Assembly: GCA_964473865.1 (NCBI GenBank)
Contig: CAYYQN010000001.1
Coordinates: 62,001-126,000, forward strand
Source: CAIMUX01 sp964473865
GTDB taxonomy: Bacteria > Eisenbacteria > RBG-16-71-46 > CAIMUX01
Reading direction: 5' to 3'
DNA length: 64,000 nucleotides
The number at the start of each line of letters is the position of its first letter. Positions within the stretch are counted from its first letter, which is position 1. Under the pieces are notes generated by a model. It was not told the DNA's origin and made no database searches. It was given only the letters and a program-made list of their open reading frames with translations. A program made the translations under genes and the position numbers. Positions 51,451 through 59,471 of this stretch are shown here, one piece after another.

Positions 51451-53394
51451 ATGTCTTCTCTCGGTCGAGTGATTCTGGGTGTCGTCGTTTGCCTGGGGTT
51501 CGCCGGAACAGCCCTCGCGGCAGAAATCCACGACGCCATCGCGCGTGGCGACAGTGCCCGGGTGGCGGAACTGCTCCGGGCGGATCCCGGTCTGATCGGG
51601 TCCCGAGCGGATAACTCCACCCGCGACCTGCCGTTGCACACCGCCGCGATCCACAATCGGGTCGGGATCGCCCGCATGCTGCTCGACGCGGGATCGGCTC
51701 TCGAGGCCGAGGACAGCGACGGCAGCACCCCGCTGCACAACGCCGCGGTCGGGCGCAAGCGCGAGATGGTGGAGTTCCTCCTCTCCAAGGGAGCCGACGT
51801 CAACCGGCGCGATCGCAACGGGGCATACGGGCTCAGCTTCGCAGTCGCCGGAGGCGACAGCCTCATTGTGCGCAAGATCCTCGACGCCGGCGCCGATCTC
51901 AACTTCCTGCCGCCGGCATCCGGAACCACGTTCATGCACACCGCCTGCTCCCGCGGGCTCTTCTGGTTCGCCGACCGGCTGATGGCCAACGGCGCGGACA
52001 TCAACGCCCGCAACGGACGCGGCGAGACGCCGCTGAACTGGGCCTGCCAGGGCCGCTTTCCGGATCGAGTCGCGCGGACGCTCGCCCGGGGCGGCAACCC
52101 GGCCCTGGCCGACACGTTCGGCATGACCCCGCTCCATGTGGCCGCCATGAACTGGACCCTGCAGCCGGAGATGGTCCGGCTTCTGCTGGCCCACGGAGCC
52201 GACGTGCACAGCCGCGATCGCTCGGGACGTACCCCCATCTTCGGTGCCGCGGCGCGCGGGGACACCGTCTCTCTCCAGCTGCTATTGGGCCATGACGCCA
52301 AGGCAGACGTGAAGGCGGAGGACGGGAGAACCCCGCTCATCGCGGCCGCGGATGGAGGACATGCCGCGGCGGTGGCGCTCCTTCTGCAGGCCGGAGCGCG
52401 AACCGACGACCGGAACCCCACATTCGGGTGGACCGCACTGCATGAGGCGGCGGTGTTCGGCTGGCGGGACCTGGCTCGGGTACTGGTTGACCATGGGGCG
52501 GATGTGAATTCCCGGGATGACGAAGGGCGCACCCCCCTGGCCCTGGCGCAGCGGTCTGGTCAGGTCGAATTGGCGGGTTACCTCCAGACGCACGGGGCGC
52601 GTGGCGACGCCGAGGACGAATCGGTGAGTCTGGCGAGCCTCGACGGCATGAGCCCGGGCAGCGCCGACATCTGGTCTCTGGGTCACTCCGGTTGGGCGAT
52701 CAAGACACGCAACCACCTGCTCGTCTTCGACTACGGCGATCTCGGCCGGCGGGCCGACGAACCCTGCCTGAAGAGCGGCGACATCAACCCGGCGGAGCTG
52801 GTGGGCCAGAAGGTCACCGTCTTCACTTCGCATGAGCACGGCGATCACTTCCTGCCGGCGATCTTCGACTGGCGCGCGCAGGTCCCGGCCATCCGCTACG
52901 TGCTCGGCTTCCAACCCCAGAGCCTGCCCGGCAACCCCTCCTATGAGTACCTCGGTCCCCACGAAACCAGGTCCATCGACGGGATGAAGGTGACGACCCT
53001 GAGATCCAACGACGCCGGCGTCGGGTTCCTGATCGAGGCGGACGGGGTGTCGATCTTCCATCCCGGCGATCACGCCAACATGGAGGAGGAGCTCTCCGGG
53101 CCCTACCGCGACGAGATCGACGCCCTGGTGCGGAAAGGAGCCCACCCGGACATCGCATTCACGCCCCTCGTAGGGTGCGGCGGGGGCACGCAGATGGCGG
53201 CCGCCCGGGGAGCTCGGTACGTCATCGAGACGATGAAGCCGAAGCTTCTCTTCCCGATGCATGGCGGCGACTACGGAACGCGCTACGTGGACTTCATCGC
53301 CCGAGTCGGCGAGGGTCTCACGACCCGGACGAAGATGCTGCCGGTGCCGTGCAAGGGAGACCATTTCCAGTACCGGAACGGAACCGCGAGCTGA
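51451..53394 (+). CDS. Secreted ankyrin-repeat/metallo-beta-lactamase-fold fusion
   Basis: The 647-residue protein has a signal peptide (SLGRVILGVVVCLGFAGTALA). It then has about ten ankyrin repeats (residues 25-395; clear TPLHNAAVGRKREMVEFLLS, TPLHVAAMN, TALHEAAVFGWRDLARVLVD, with GADVN turns). The C-terminal metallo-beta-lactamase domain is of the UlaG-like kind (about 405-647): TSHEHGDHFLPAIF carries HxHxDH-like metal ligands as HEHGDH, followed by FHPGDHA and LLFPMHGGDYG. The start at 51451 follows GGAGGG. It should act in the periplasm or outside the cell. I know of no described enzyme with this pairing. Convergent with the ubiquitin-like array. Confidence 0.85.
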   Translation: MSSLGRVILGVVVCLGFAGTALAAEIHDAIARGDSARVAELLRADPGLIGSRADNSTRDLPLHTAAIHNRVGIARMLLDAGSALEAEDSDGSTPLHNAAVGRKREMVEFLLSKGADVNRRDRNGAYGLSFAVAGGDSLIVRKILDAGADLNFLPPASGTTFMHTACSRGLFWFADRLMANGADINARNGRGETPLNWACQGRFPDRVARTLARGGNPALADTFGMTPLHVAAMNWTLQPEMVRLLLAHGADVHSRDRSGRTPIFGAAARGDTVSLQLLLGHDAKADVKAEDGRTPLIAAADGGHAAAVALLLQAGARTDDRNPTFGWTALHEAAVFGWRDLARVLVDHGADVNSRDDEGRTPLALAQRSGQVELAGYLQTHGARGDAEDESVSLASLDGMSPGSADIWSLGHSGWAIKTRNHLLVFDYGDLGRRADEPCLKSGDINPAELVGQKVTVFTSHEHGDHFLPAIFDWRAQVPAIRYVLGFQPQSLPGNPSYEYLGPHETRSIDGMKVTTLRSNDAGVGFLIEADGVSIFHPGDHANMEEELSGPYRDEIDALVRKGAHPDIAFTPLVGCGGGTQMAAARGARYVIETMKPKLLFPMHGGDYGTRYVDFIARVGEGLTTRTKMLPVPCKGDHFQYRNGTAS

Positions 53395-53448
53395 CCGACC
53401 TCAACGCGAAACAGATCTACGGCCCAGAGCGGGACCGGGCGTGTTCAC

Positions 53449-54282
53449 TCACCCGAGCCCGCAATCTCGCCAACGAGGACCCGACGTCCCCGGCCCGGAG
53501 CGATAGGCGGCGGGCAGAGGCAGTGGCCGCATCAGTCCATCGGCGATGTCGAAGCAGAGCTCGCCATAGGACAGGCGTCCGCACAGATGCAACCAGAGCG
53601 CGTTCAGGATGCAGGCCGCCGCCATGAGGTTGGCGAAGAGGATCTGGGGGACCGAAGCGGCGAGTTCCGTGCAGTCGAGCTCCGTGGGGAGCCGGTCGCC
53701 GGGCTGACGGATTTCGGGATGCAGCGCGCCCAGGGGGGGCGTGAGCTCGATCCCCCCTTGGCGCACGTAGACCTGGCAGTTGCCGTACGTCCCGCGCAGG
53801 CGCGTTCCGTCGGGACGTGCCTCCACTCCGTCGTTCCCGCCCGAGATCAGGCAGATGTTCGCCAGCGGTTCACAGAACTCGCCGACGAGCTTGCGGGTGG
53901 CGTGGTTGTCCACTGCAAGCATCACGGTGTCCCCCTCCCGCACCAGGCGCGGGAGGTTCTCGACGGTTACGTACTCCTCCACCGCCATGATCGTCAGCGA
54001 GGACTCCCCGGCGCGTTCCAGCAGTTCGTCCCGGAGAACGGCGGCCTTGTTGCCGAGGGTGCCGAAGTGCATCCGCGCCGCATTGGCGGGCTCGAACGAA
54101 TCTCCGTCGATCAGCACGAGTCTCAGGTTCCGGTTCAAGGCCGCGAGGAAGACCGACCCGTAGCGAGCGACGATCCCGCCGACTCCCCCCAACCCGATGA
54201 TCTTCACCGCGCTTCCCTCGGGTATCTGCGGCCGGAATTCCGCTCGGGAGCGCCCCTCTCCCCCGAGTTCGTCGCTCCTCAT
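53449..54282 (-). CDS. ThiF/E1-like adenylating enzyme (second, PRTRC-like set)
   Basis: The 277-residue protein has a ThiF-type nucleotide motif IIGLGGVGGIVARYG (28-42), with the acidic residue after strand 2 in LVLIDGDSFEP (D59/D61) and arginine-asparagine pair NAARMHF. MLAVDNHATRKLV contains the DN pair that follows strand 4 in E1-like enzymes. LDCTELAASVPQILFAN has C204 at the place where a catalytic or transfer cysteine usually lies. It would adenylate the C-terminus of the ubiquitin-like protein. Compared with the first E1 of the array it lacks the CxxC zinc pair. GGAGGCGTGGA precedes the ATG. Last gene of the array; PRTRC cassettes also carry a ThiF-type protein. Confidence 0.85.
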   Translation of the reverse strand: MRSDELGGEGRSRAEFRPQIPEGSAVKIIGLGGVGGIVARYGSVFLAALNRNLRLVLIDGDSFEPANAARMHFGTLGNKAAVLRDELLERAGESSLTIMAVEEYVTVENLPRLVREGDTVMLAVDNHATRKLVGEFCEPLANICLISGGNDGVEARPDGTRLRGTYGNCQVYVRQGGIELTPPLGALHPEIRQPGDRLPTELDCTELAASVPQILFANLMAAACILNALWLHLCGRLSYGELCFDIADGLMRPLPLPAAYRSGPGTSGPRWRDCGLG

Positions 54283-54358
54283 TCCACGCCTCCGGTCGCC
54301 GCGCCGGCTGCCGGACGGCTTCGGCGGAAAGACCCCTGAGCCGCGCCGCCGGTCCGGC

Positions 54359-55072
54359 CTACCACGGCTGGATCTCCAGCTGCACCTTGCTCAACCATGC
54401 TGCGGGCACGCCGCGGCGGCGGCGCGCATAGCCTTCAAGCACCTCTTCGTTGGGCACGATGAAGCGGGCCCCGTCCACCACAAACTCGCAGTGAAACTCG
54501 GGCGGCTCCCGGTCGATGCGCCCGACCACGACATGAAGACCCGGGCGGTAGACCTCGTCCATCCGATCGACGCTCGAGCAGTAGGCCGCCGCCTCCGCAT
54601 GGCTGTGCATGTCCCCGATCACGGTACAACCCGGTGCGAGCGTCTCCGTCATCACATAACTGAGCGACACCGGCGTGTATACCCCATTGCGGCTCGCGCG
54701 CACGGTCGCCCGCTGTTCGGGCACCTGGTAACGAAGACGCCGGGACTTCTCGTCCCAGACCAGCAGCACGCCGGCCTCGCCGCCCCAAGCCTCGGCCACG
54801 CGCGCGAAGAACCCCACCGCCAGCTCGACATGGCGTCGCGGGATCCGGGGTAGACGCAGCGAAAGCGAACGGTCGTGACGCGCCAGCTCGCCCGGCCAGC
54901 TGGGCGCGTGTACGCTGCTGCGGAAGAACGGGTGGTTGCGGCACAGGAAGATGCCGCTCTGGCTCAACAGGTAGAAGGCGCGCTCGTTTTCGGGCCACGG
55001 CATCTCCTCGCTGGTCTTGAGGTATATCGGGACCGCGAGGTCCGCCCCCCCGTCGCCCTCGCGCAGCTTCAC
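54359..55072 (-). CDS. JAB/JAMM-type isopeptidase (second, PRTRC protein A-like)
   Basis: The 237-residue protein carries a perfect JAMM zinc motif HSHAEAAAYCSSVD, that is HxH-x7-SxxD (H156, H158, S166, D169 counting from the GTG I chose). VIGDMHSHAEAAAYCSSVD and the following GLHVVVGRIDREPPEFHCEF fit the JAB fold. The N-terminal about 100 residues form a separate domain. Such enzymes remove ubiquitin-like proteins or trim their C-termini. The start is uncertain: GTG at 55072, directly after the E2 stop, or GTG at 55102, which overlaps the E2 gene; neither has a strong ribosome site. The gene is 76 nt upstream of the ThiF gene. Confidence 0.82.
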   Translation of the reverse strand: MKLREGDGGADLAVPIYLKTSEEMPWPENERAFYLLSQSGIFLCRNHPFFRSSVHAPSWPGELARHDRSLSLRLPRIPRRHVELAVGFFARVAEAWGGEAGVLLVWDEKSRRLRYQVPEQRATVRASRNGVYTPVSLSYVMTETLAPGCTVIGDMHSHAEAAAYCSSVDRMDEVYRPGLHVVVGRIDREPPEFHCEFVVDGARFIVPNEEVLEGYARRRRGVPAAWLSKVQLEIQPW

Positions 55073-55073
55073 G

Positions 55074-56363
55074 TCAGAGCCCCAGCTCAGGAATGAGCCC
55101 ACGCCGAACGCGGTGGTTGAAGACGATCCGGCTCAAGTCCCGGCTGTTGGTGAGTACCGCCGGCGCGCATTGGTGAATGCGCAGGAGGCGCTCGACGACC
55201 TGGCGCACGCTATACCCGGTCTTGATCCAGGGCACTTCCAGCACGAAGAGACGATCCCGCGCGGTCTCTTCCTGCCACCGATCGACCGTGGCGATCCGCG
55301 GATCGCACCCCCGCGATTCGGTGAACCAGCTCGACAGCTCGTTGTGCTCGCTCGAGTAGTTGAAGCCGGTATCGAGCAGACACGACATGAGCTGGCGGAA
55401 GGCCGCGCGCATCGCCCGGGCGGGATCCGGCTGGCGCCGGAAGCTCGAGCTGTCGAGGTACTGCGTGCAGATCCAGGAGAGAGGCCGTCCTTCCGGCGGA
55501 TCGAACCTAGAGCAGTTCAAGAGAGCCGGATAGAGGAGCTCGTCATCCATGCTCTCCAGAGGGGCCGTACGGAAGAAACACTCGTTCCAGCCGGTGAGCC
55601 GGCCGCTACCTCGCTGCGTGGGGAGAAACACCGCGAGCGTGATCAGGTAGGGAAGCGCAATGCGAACGTCGCGGTACTCCGTCCCGGCGCCGAAGGGCCG
55701 GGCCGAATCCTCGGCAATCCACTTGAGCAGGTGGACGCGCGGCGGCGTCTGGTGAACCCAGACGGTGAGGGGCCCGCCGGAGAGCACCGCCTTCACTCCA
55801 TCCGCGAGGATGACCTCGCCCGTGTCCATACGCCGGGACCCGAGGCACTCCGTGAACTCGGCCACGGTCATGGTCGCGGTCGCGCCTTCCGGAGACACGG
55901 CCGTCACCCTGGAGCCGTCAACTGTGATTGCAGCCATTTGCTGGCACCTCTCCTTTCGCCCGGGCTCGAGTGCCGGGTCCACCGCCGTCGATCCCGCCGG
56001 CATCTGCCGCCGCGAGGAGGGCACCGGCCGGCGGGCCACCAGGGTCTGGGACCAGGGGCTTCGAGTGCCCTTCTCTCCCGCCCGCTTGGCGAAGAAGAGC
56101 TGCATTCCGGGCCGGACCTTCACCTCGTCGCCCACCTCGACGCCGTCGAGCATCGCCTGGCTCTGCGGGTCGATGTCGAACCGGTCGCGGAATCGGGCCC
56201 GGATCTCGCCGACCGTCATCCCTCCCACCGACAGGTCCTCGGCGTAGGGCCCGTGAACCACGGTGACCACCCCGGCGTCCGCATCCGAGGGCGCAAACGG
56301 GGCGAAATCGCGCGGACCGGGCCCGGACGACACCCGGACGCTCCTTGTCTTCTCGCTTGGCAT
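55074..56363 (-). CDS. Ubiquitin-like domain continuous in frame with an E2-like (PRTRC protein B-like) domain
   Basis: One open frame of 429 codons. Residues 31-99 form a beta-grasp-like unit (VVTVVHGPYAEDLSVGGMTV then FDIDPQSQAMLDGVEVGDEV) ending FAKRAGEKG. PRTRC protein C, a small ubiquitin-like protein, ends similarly (VGTKG) as far as I recall. A 43-residue Arg/Pro/Ser linker follows, then a 287-residue E2-like domain starting MAAITVDG. That has PYLITLAVFLPT, GWNECFFRTAPL, LLYPALLN and SWICTQYL, with C157 (E2 numbering, C299 of the fusion) as the likely catalytic cysteine. An internal AAGGAGAGG lies upstream of the internal ATG at 55937. So the product may be a fusion, a precursor cut after GEKG, or two proteins made from two starts. 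GGAGGGAGGAG precedes 56363. Confidence 0.75.
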   Translation of the reverse strand: MPSEKTRSVRVSSGPGPRDFAPFAPSDADAGVVTVVHGPYAEDLSVGGMTVGEIRARFRDRFDIDPQSQAMLDGVEVGDEVKVRPGMQLFFAKRAGEKGTRSPWSQTLVARRPVPSSRRQMPAGSTAVDPALEPGRKERCQQMAAITVDGSRVTAVSPEGATATMTVAEFTECLGSRRMDTGEVILADGVKAVLSGGPLTVWVHQTPPRVHLLKWIAEDSARPFGAGTEYRDVRIALPYLITLAVFLPTQRGSGRLTGWNECFFRTAPLESMDDELLYPALLNCSRFDPPEGRPLSWICTQYLDSSSFRRQPDPARAMRAAFRQLMSCLLDTGFNYSSEHNELSSWFTESRGCDPRIATVDRWQEETARDRLFVLEVPWIKTGYSVRQVVERLLRIHQCAPAVLTNSRDLSRIVFNHRVRRGLIPELGL

Positions 56364-56502
56364 GGCACTCCTCCCTCCTGCCCGCGTCGCGCGCCGCATC
56401 CCGCGCTTCGCGTGGCGCTTCACACCGGGCGTGCCTGGTCACGGGCCGCGTGACGGGACACGTTCAGCGCGATGTATTCGGTTCGGTCACGGCGATCGAG
56501 CC

Positions 56503-58266
56503 TCAGGTCCTCGGCGGCCGTTCCAGGCTGTGCCCGGACAGCGCCGGTTGTTCCCGGCGCCGGATACTGGCGACGCGCGTCCCCTCAGGCAGATCGGTGC
56601 AATAGGCGGCATTGCCGGGAAGCATGCGGTCGACCACGGAGCCGATCTGCCGCTCGAAGGCCGCCTGCAGCATTTCCCGGGTGAGCCCCGGGAGACGGCA
56701 TCCCTGCATTTCCTCCGTCCACGCCCCCTCCGCGGCCTCCTGCACAGCCAGATCGACGATGCTGGCGGTGAGGAAGTCGCGACGATGCTTGATCAGGGGC
56801 GTGCTCGCTCCCACCAGATGGACTTCCACCTGTCCCGAGTCCGAGCCGTTCGGGCTGAAGAGCCAATCCGTCATTTCGTGGATCAGGATTCGGGCCGGCC
56901 GCTCGGGACCATCGCCGTTGGCCGACGCCAGAGGCACGCCGCGCAGGTGCTTGCCGAGGATGCTGGCGAATGCGTAGCGGTCGAGGCGACCGAAGTGCTC
57001 CACCGTGCCCCCGATCCGCCGCAGGAAAGCCGGGTCCACCTGCTGCGGAACGTTCGTCGTGGCCAGGAAGATGATCAACTTGTCCTTCAGCTCCGGCCGC
57101 GTGGGATCGAGGCGCTGCAGCGCCGTCGTGAGGATACGATCGTAGATCGGGTCCTCTCCCCGCGCTCGGGCCAGCCCATCGATTTCTTCGAGGACCGCCA
57201 GAACCGGCAGCCGCCAGGTCCGGCCATCCGGACCGGTGAACGGTTCGGCCGCCAGAGCCTCAGCCTCGTTGAAGAAGCGGTTCAGGTGCTTGTCCGACTC
57301 CCCCAGCCACTTGCTCAGCACCGACGCCGCGCTCAGGCGCAGAACCCGCGGAGGAAGATCCGCCACCGGCACTCCCGTCACCTCGCTCATCAGCTCGTAG
57401 ATCCGCCTCCACGCCGCCAGGATGCTGTAGGTCTTGCCCGAGCCGCTGACTCCTGAGAGGAGCTTCATCACGACGGCGCGCAGCCGGTAGCGCCGGCGCC
57501 GCTCGGGGTGGAGCATCTCGTGCCGCACGAGCCGGGCCAGCTTGTCGATGTACGCCGGCGGCGAGCCCAGGTCTCGCTCCACCACCACGTCGGGCACCGA
57601 CTCGCGACTGAGGAACCGGTAGTGCGCACACCCCTCCAACGTGGGCAACGCGTCGAACGCCATGCGCCGGCGCGGACAGACCAGAAGCTCCGCGCCCGGC
57701 TTGACTTCGCCGCGACCGATCATCTCCTGCAGTCCGGCCGCGCAGTAGAAGACGTGACGTCCCTGGTCGCTTAAGGAAACTTCGATCCTCCCGGCGTCGA
57801 TGATCCGCTCCAGGCGTCCCTCCTCTCCGGCGGCGGGACCGCCCGGCAGCTTCCCCAGGAGGGCGCGGCCTTGGGCCTCCACCAACACCGTGTCACCGAG
57901 CCGGAGCGACTCCCCGACCCGGGGTTCCGGCACGGCAATGTAGGCGGAGGTGCCGTCCTCGGTGACAACGTGTGCGCGCGGCGGTCCTTCGCGTTCGCCA
58001 ACCAACCGGATGAAGGTGGCCAGGCGCTGAGGACCCTCCCTCATCTCCTGGATCAGCTGCCCCAGTTCCTCGTTCTTGCGCGCTTCGATCAACTCGGTGC
58101 TCTGGGCGGCCGCCGCCCCGAGAATCGACTTCACGACCTCGGTGCTTGCCTCGCTGTCGTCGGCGCAGAGCTGCCGCAGCAGGTTCCGGCGGAACTCGAT
58201 CGGCGCGTCGTCGTCGAGCAGCATCACACGGATGTCACGACCTTTCCGTGGCGTGGCCGGTTTCAT
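56503..58266 (-). CDS. ARC/Mpa-like AAA+ ATPase with tandem OB folds
   Basis: The 587-residue ATPase starts with a helical/coiled-coil region (about 35-92). Two OB-like folds follow (about 97-140, PPRAHVVTEDGTSAYIAV...GDTVLVEAQGRALLGK; about 150-205, IEVSLSDQGRHVFYC...GAELLVCPRR), then an AAA module. Walker A is SGVSGSGKTY (271-280); Walker B is VLAVLEEIDG, with Glu-Glu where Asp-Glu is usual. KWLGESDKHLNRFF matches the pore/sensor region of proteasomal ATPases (KYVGETERHI-like in Mpa). The order coiled coil, two OB folds, AAA is that of Mpa/ARC; no terminal proteasome-docking GQYL is present. It overlaps the JAB gene by ATGA. Likely an unfoldase for tagged proteins (inference). Confidence 0.8.
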   Translation of the reverse strand: MKPATPRKGRDIRVMLLDDDAPIEFRRNLLRQLCADDSEASTEVVKSILGAAAAQSTELIEARKNEELGQLIQEMREGPQRLATFIRLVGEREGPPRAHVVTEDGTSAYIAVPEPRVGESLRLGDTVLVEAQGRALLGKLPGGPAAGEEGRLERIIDAGRIEVSLSDQGRHVFYCAAGLQEMIGRGEVKPGAELLVCPRRRMAFDALPTLEGCAHYRFLSRESVPDVVVERDLGSPPAYIDKLARLVRHEMLHPERRRRYRLRAVVMKLLSGVSGSGKTYSILAAWRRIYELMSEVTGVPVADLPPRVLRLSAASVLSKWLGESDKHLNRFFNEAEALAAEPFTGPDGRTWRLPVLAVLEEIDGLARARGEDPIYDRILTTALQRLDPTRPELKDKLIIFLATTNVPQQVDPAFLRRIGGTVEHFGRLDRYAFASILGKHLRGVPLASANGDGPERPARILIHEMTDWLFSPNGSDSGQVEVHLVGASTPLIKHRRDFLTASIVDLAVQEAAEGAWTEEMQGCRLPGLTREMLQAAFERQIGSVVDRMLPGNAAYCTDLPEGTRVASIRRREQPALSGHSLERPPRT

Positions 58267-59423
58267 GGCGTCAAACCTCCTGCCCGCACCGGACCCGACG
58301 CCGCCCGCGGGCCCGGCGGCGGATGGAACGCGGGAATCAGATGAAAGCCTCGAATCTCGAGTCGACCGTCGCACTGACCAAAGAGCGCGTGGGTCGGATG
58401 CCCCTGGGCCGTGAGGCCGAAGATCTGACAGAGCTGCCACGGCTGGTGGCTGAACACCGCCCGACTCCACTTCAGGTCGTCTTCGGAGACGAACACCGAG
58501 GAACAGCCGCATCCGCTGAGCCGCTGCGTGCACTCCTCACAGAGAGCTCGGTCGACCGCGGGAAGGAAGTTGTGGCCGTGGCACTGGCCCAGCAATCGGA
58601 GCGCGGACAAGCCGTGGCGCTCCCTGGCCTGATCCAGCGCGGTCTGGATTCGGGCCCAGGAGCCGCTGGAATAGGAGAGGGCCATGCCGCGTTCATCCGC
58701 TTCCTCCACTGCGAAGACCTTGTTGACGACGGCGAAGATCTCTCCGGTTCCCGGACAGGCACAGAGAAACCCGGCGAGGACGCCTCCCGTCTCCACCGCC
58801 GGCGTGCGCGAGGCGCCCCGGCGGGAGAGCAGCTCGGCCCGAGACCACGCCTCTTCCGTAAAGAAGACCGGGTAGACACCACTCACTTCCCCCACCGCCT
58901 TCGCTTGTGTCAACAGCTCCGAAAGCGGAAGCGCCAGCAGCTCTGGAGCATGCTGTTCCAGGGTGCTCCTAAAGGCGACATGCTCCTTCGGCCCCGGCGC
59001 TTCCGACGCCTTCGCGCGCACGGCATGCAGCTCATACAGATAGGGCTGCAGGGGCTGCAGGACTCCCTCCGCCTGCAGGCGTCGCGCGGCGCGCTGCGCG
59101 ACATGGCGGAGGCTTCGGATGCTGAAGACTCTCTTCTCGTGGGCGCCATCAGGACCGGCCACGTCGAGAACCAGATCCACGCAGCGGTCCGATTCACCCG
59201 CGAGCCGGGGCACGACCCCGATCGACACCTCGGCGGGGGAGCAACAGTGGAGGCCGCGACGCAGGCACGCAGAGAACCACGCCTCGCTCCGGATCTCCGA
59301 GAGGTCGGCCTCCGTCACCGGTTCCACGGTGAGCTCGGGGCCTCCCGCTTCCTTGCGCAGGACCGCGGTCAGCCTCCAAGACACGAGGGGAGCCGCCTCC
59401 CGACTCCGATCCGCAACGAGCAT
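58263..59423 (-). CDS. JAB/JAMM-type isopeptidase with Cys-rich insertion (first set)
   Basis: The 386-residue protein has a C-terminal JAB domain (about 190-365): E211 in ETGGVLAG, H282 and H284 in CHGHNF, and S313/D316 in FVSEDD. It departs from the usual HxH-x7-SxxD spacing: 28 residues separate the two parts, containing CEEC and CGC (C295, C298, C305, C307), perhaps an extra zinc knuckle. The first about 185 residues form a domain I do not recognise. It lies between the ubiquitin-like protein gene (48 nt) and the AAA+ gene (ATGA overlap). Probable role: removing or maturing the first ubiquitin-like protein. GGAGGAG precedes the ATG. Confidence 0.82.
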   Translation of the reverse strand: MLVADRSREAAPLVSWRLTAVLRKEAGGPELTVEPVTEADLSEIRSEAWFSACLRRGLHCCSPAEVSIGVVPRLAGESDRCVDLVLDVAGPDGAHEKRVFSIRSLRHVAQRAARRLQAEGVLQPLQPYLYELHAVRAKASEAPGPKEHVAFRSTLEQHAPELLALPLSELLTQAKAVGEVSGVYPVFFTEEAWSRAELLSRRGASRTPAVETGGVLAGFLCACPGTGEIFAVVNKVFAVEEADERGMALSYSSGSWARIQTALDQARERHGLSALRLLGQCHGHNFLPAVDRALCEECTQRLSGCGCSSVFVSEDDLKWSRAVFSHQPWQLCQIFGLTAQGHPTHALFGQCDGRLEIRGFHLIPAFHPPPGPRAASGPVRAGGLTP

Positions 59424-59471
59424 TCCGTTCTCCTCCTGCCCCGCGCGCCGTGGGGCGCGCGGCCGCTCTGG

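Noticed and set aside
55918..56100. Sequencing frameshift or lost stop between the ubiquitin-like and E2-like domains
   Set aside because: Not accepted as the default reading: both domains share one frame, the linker is in frame, and the internal start has a good ribosome site. It remains testable and is listed as a refuting check.
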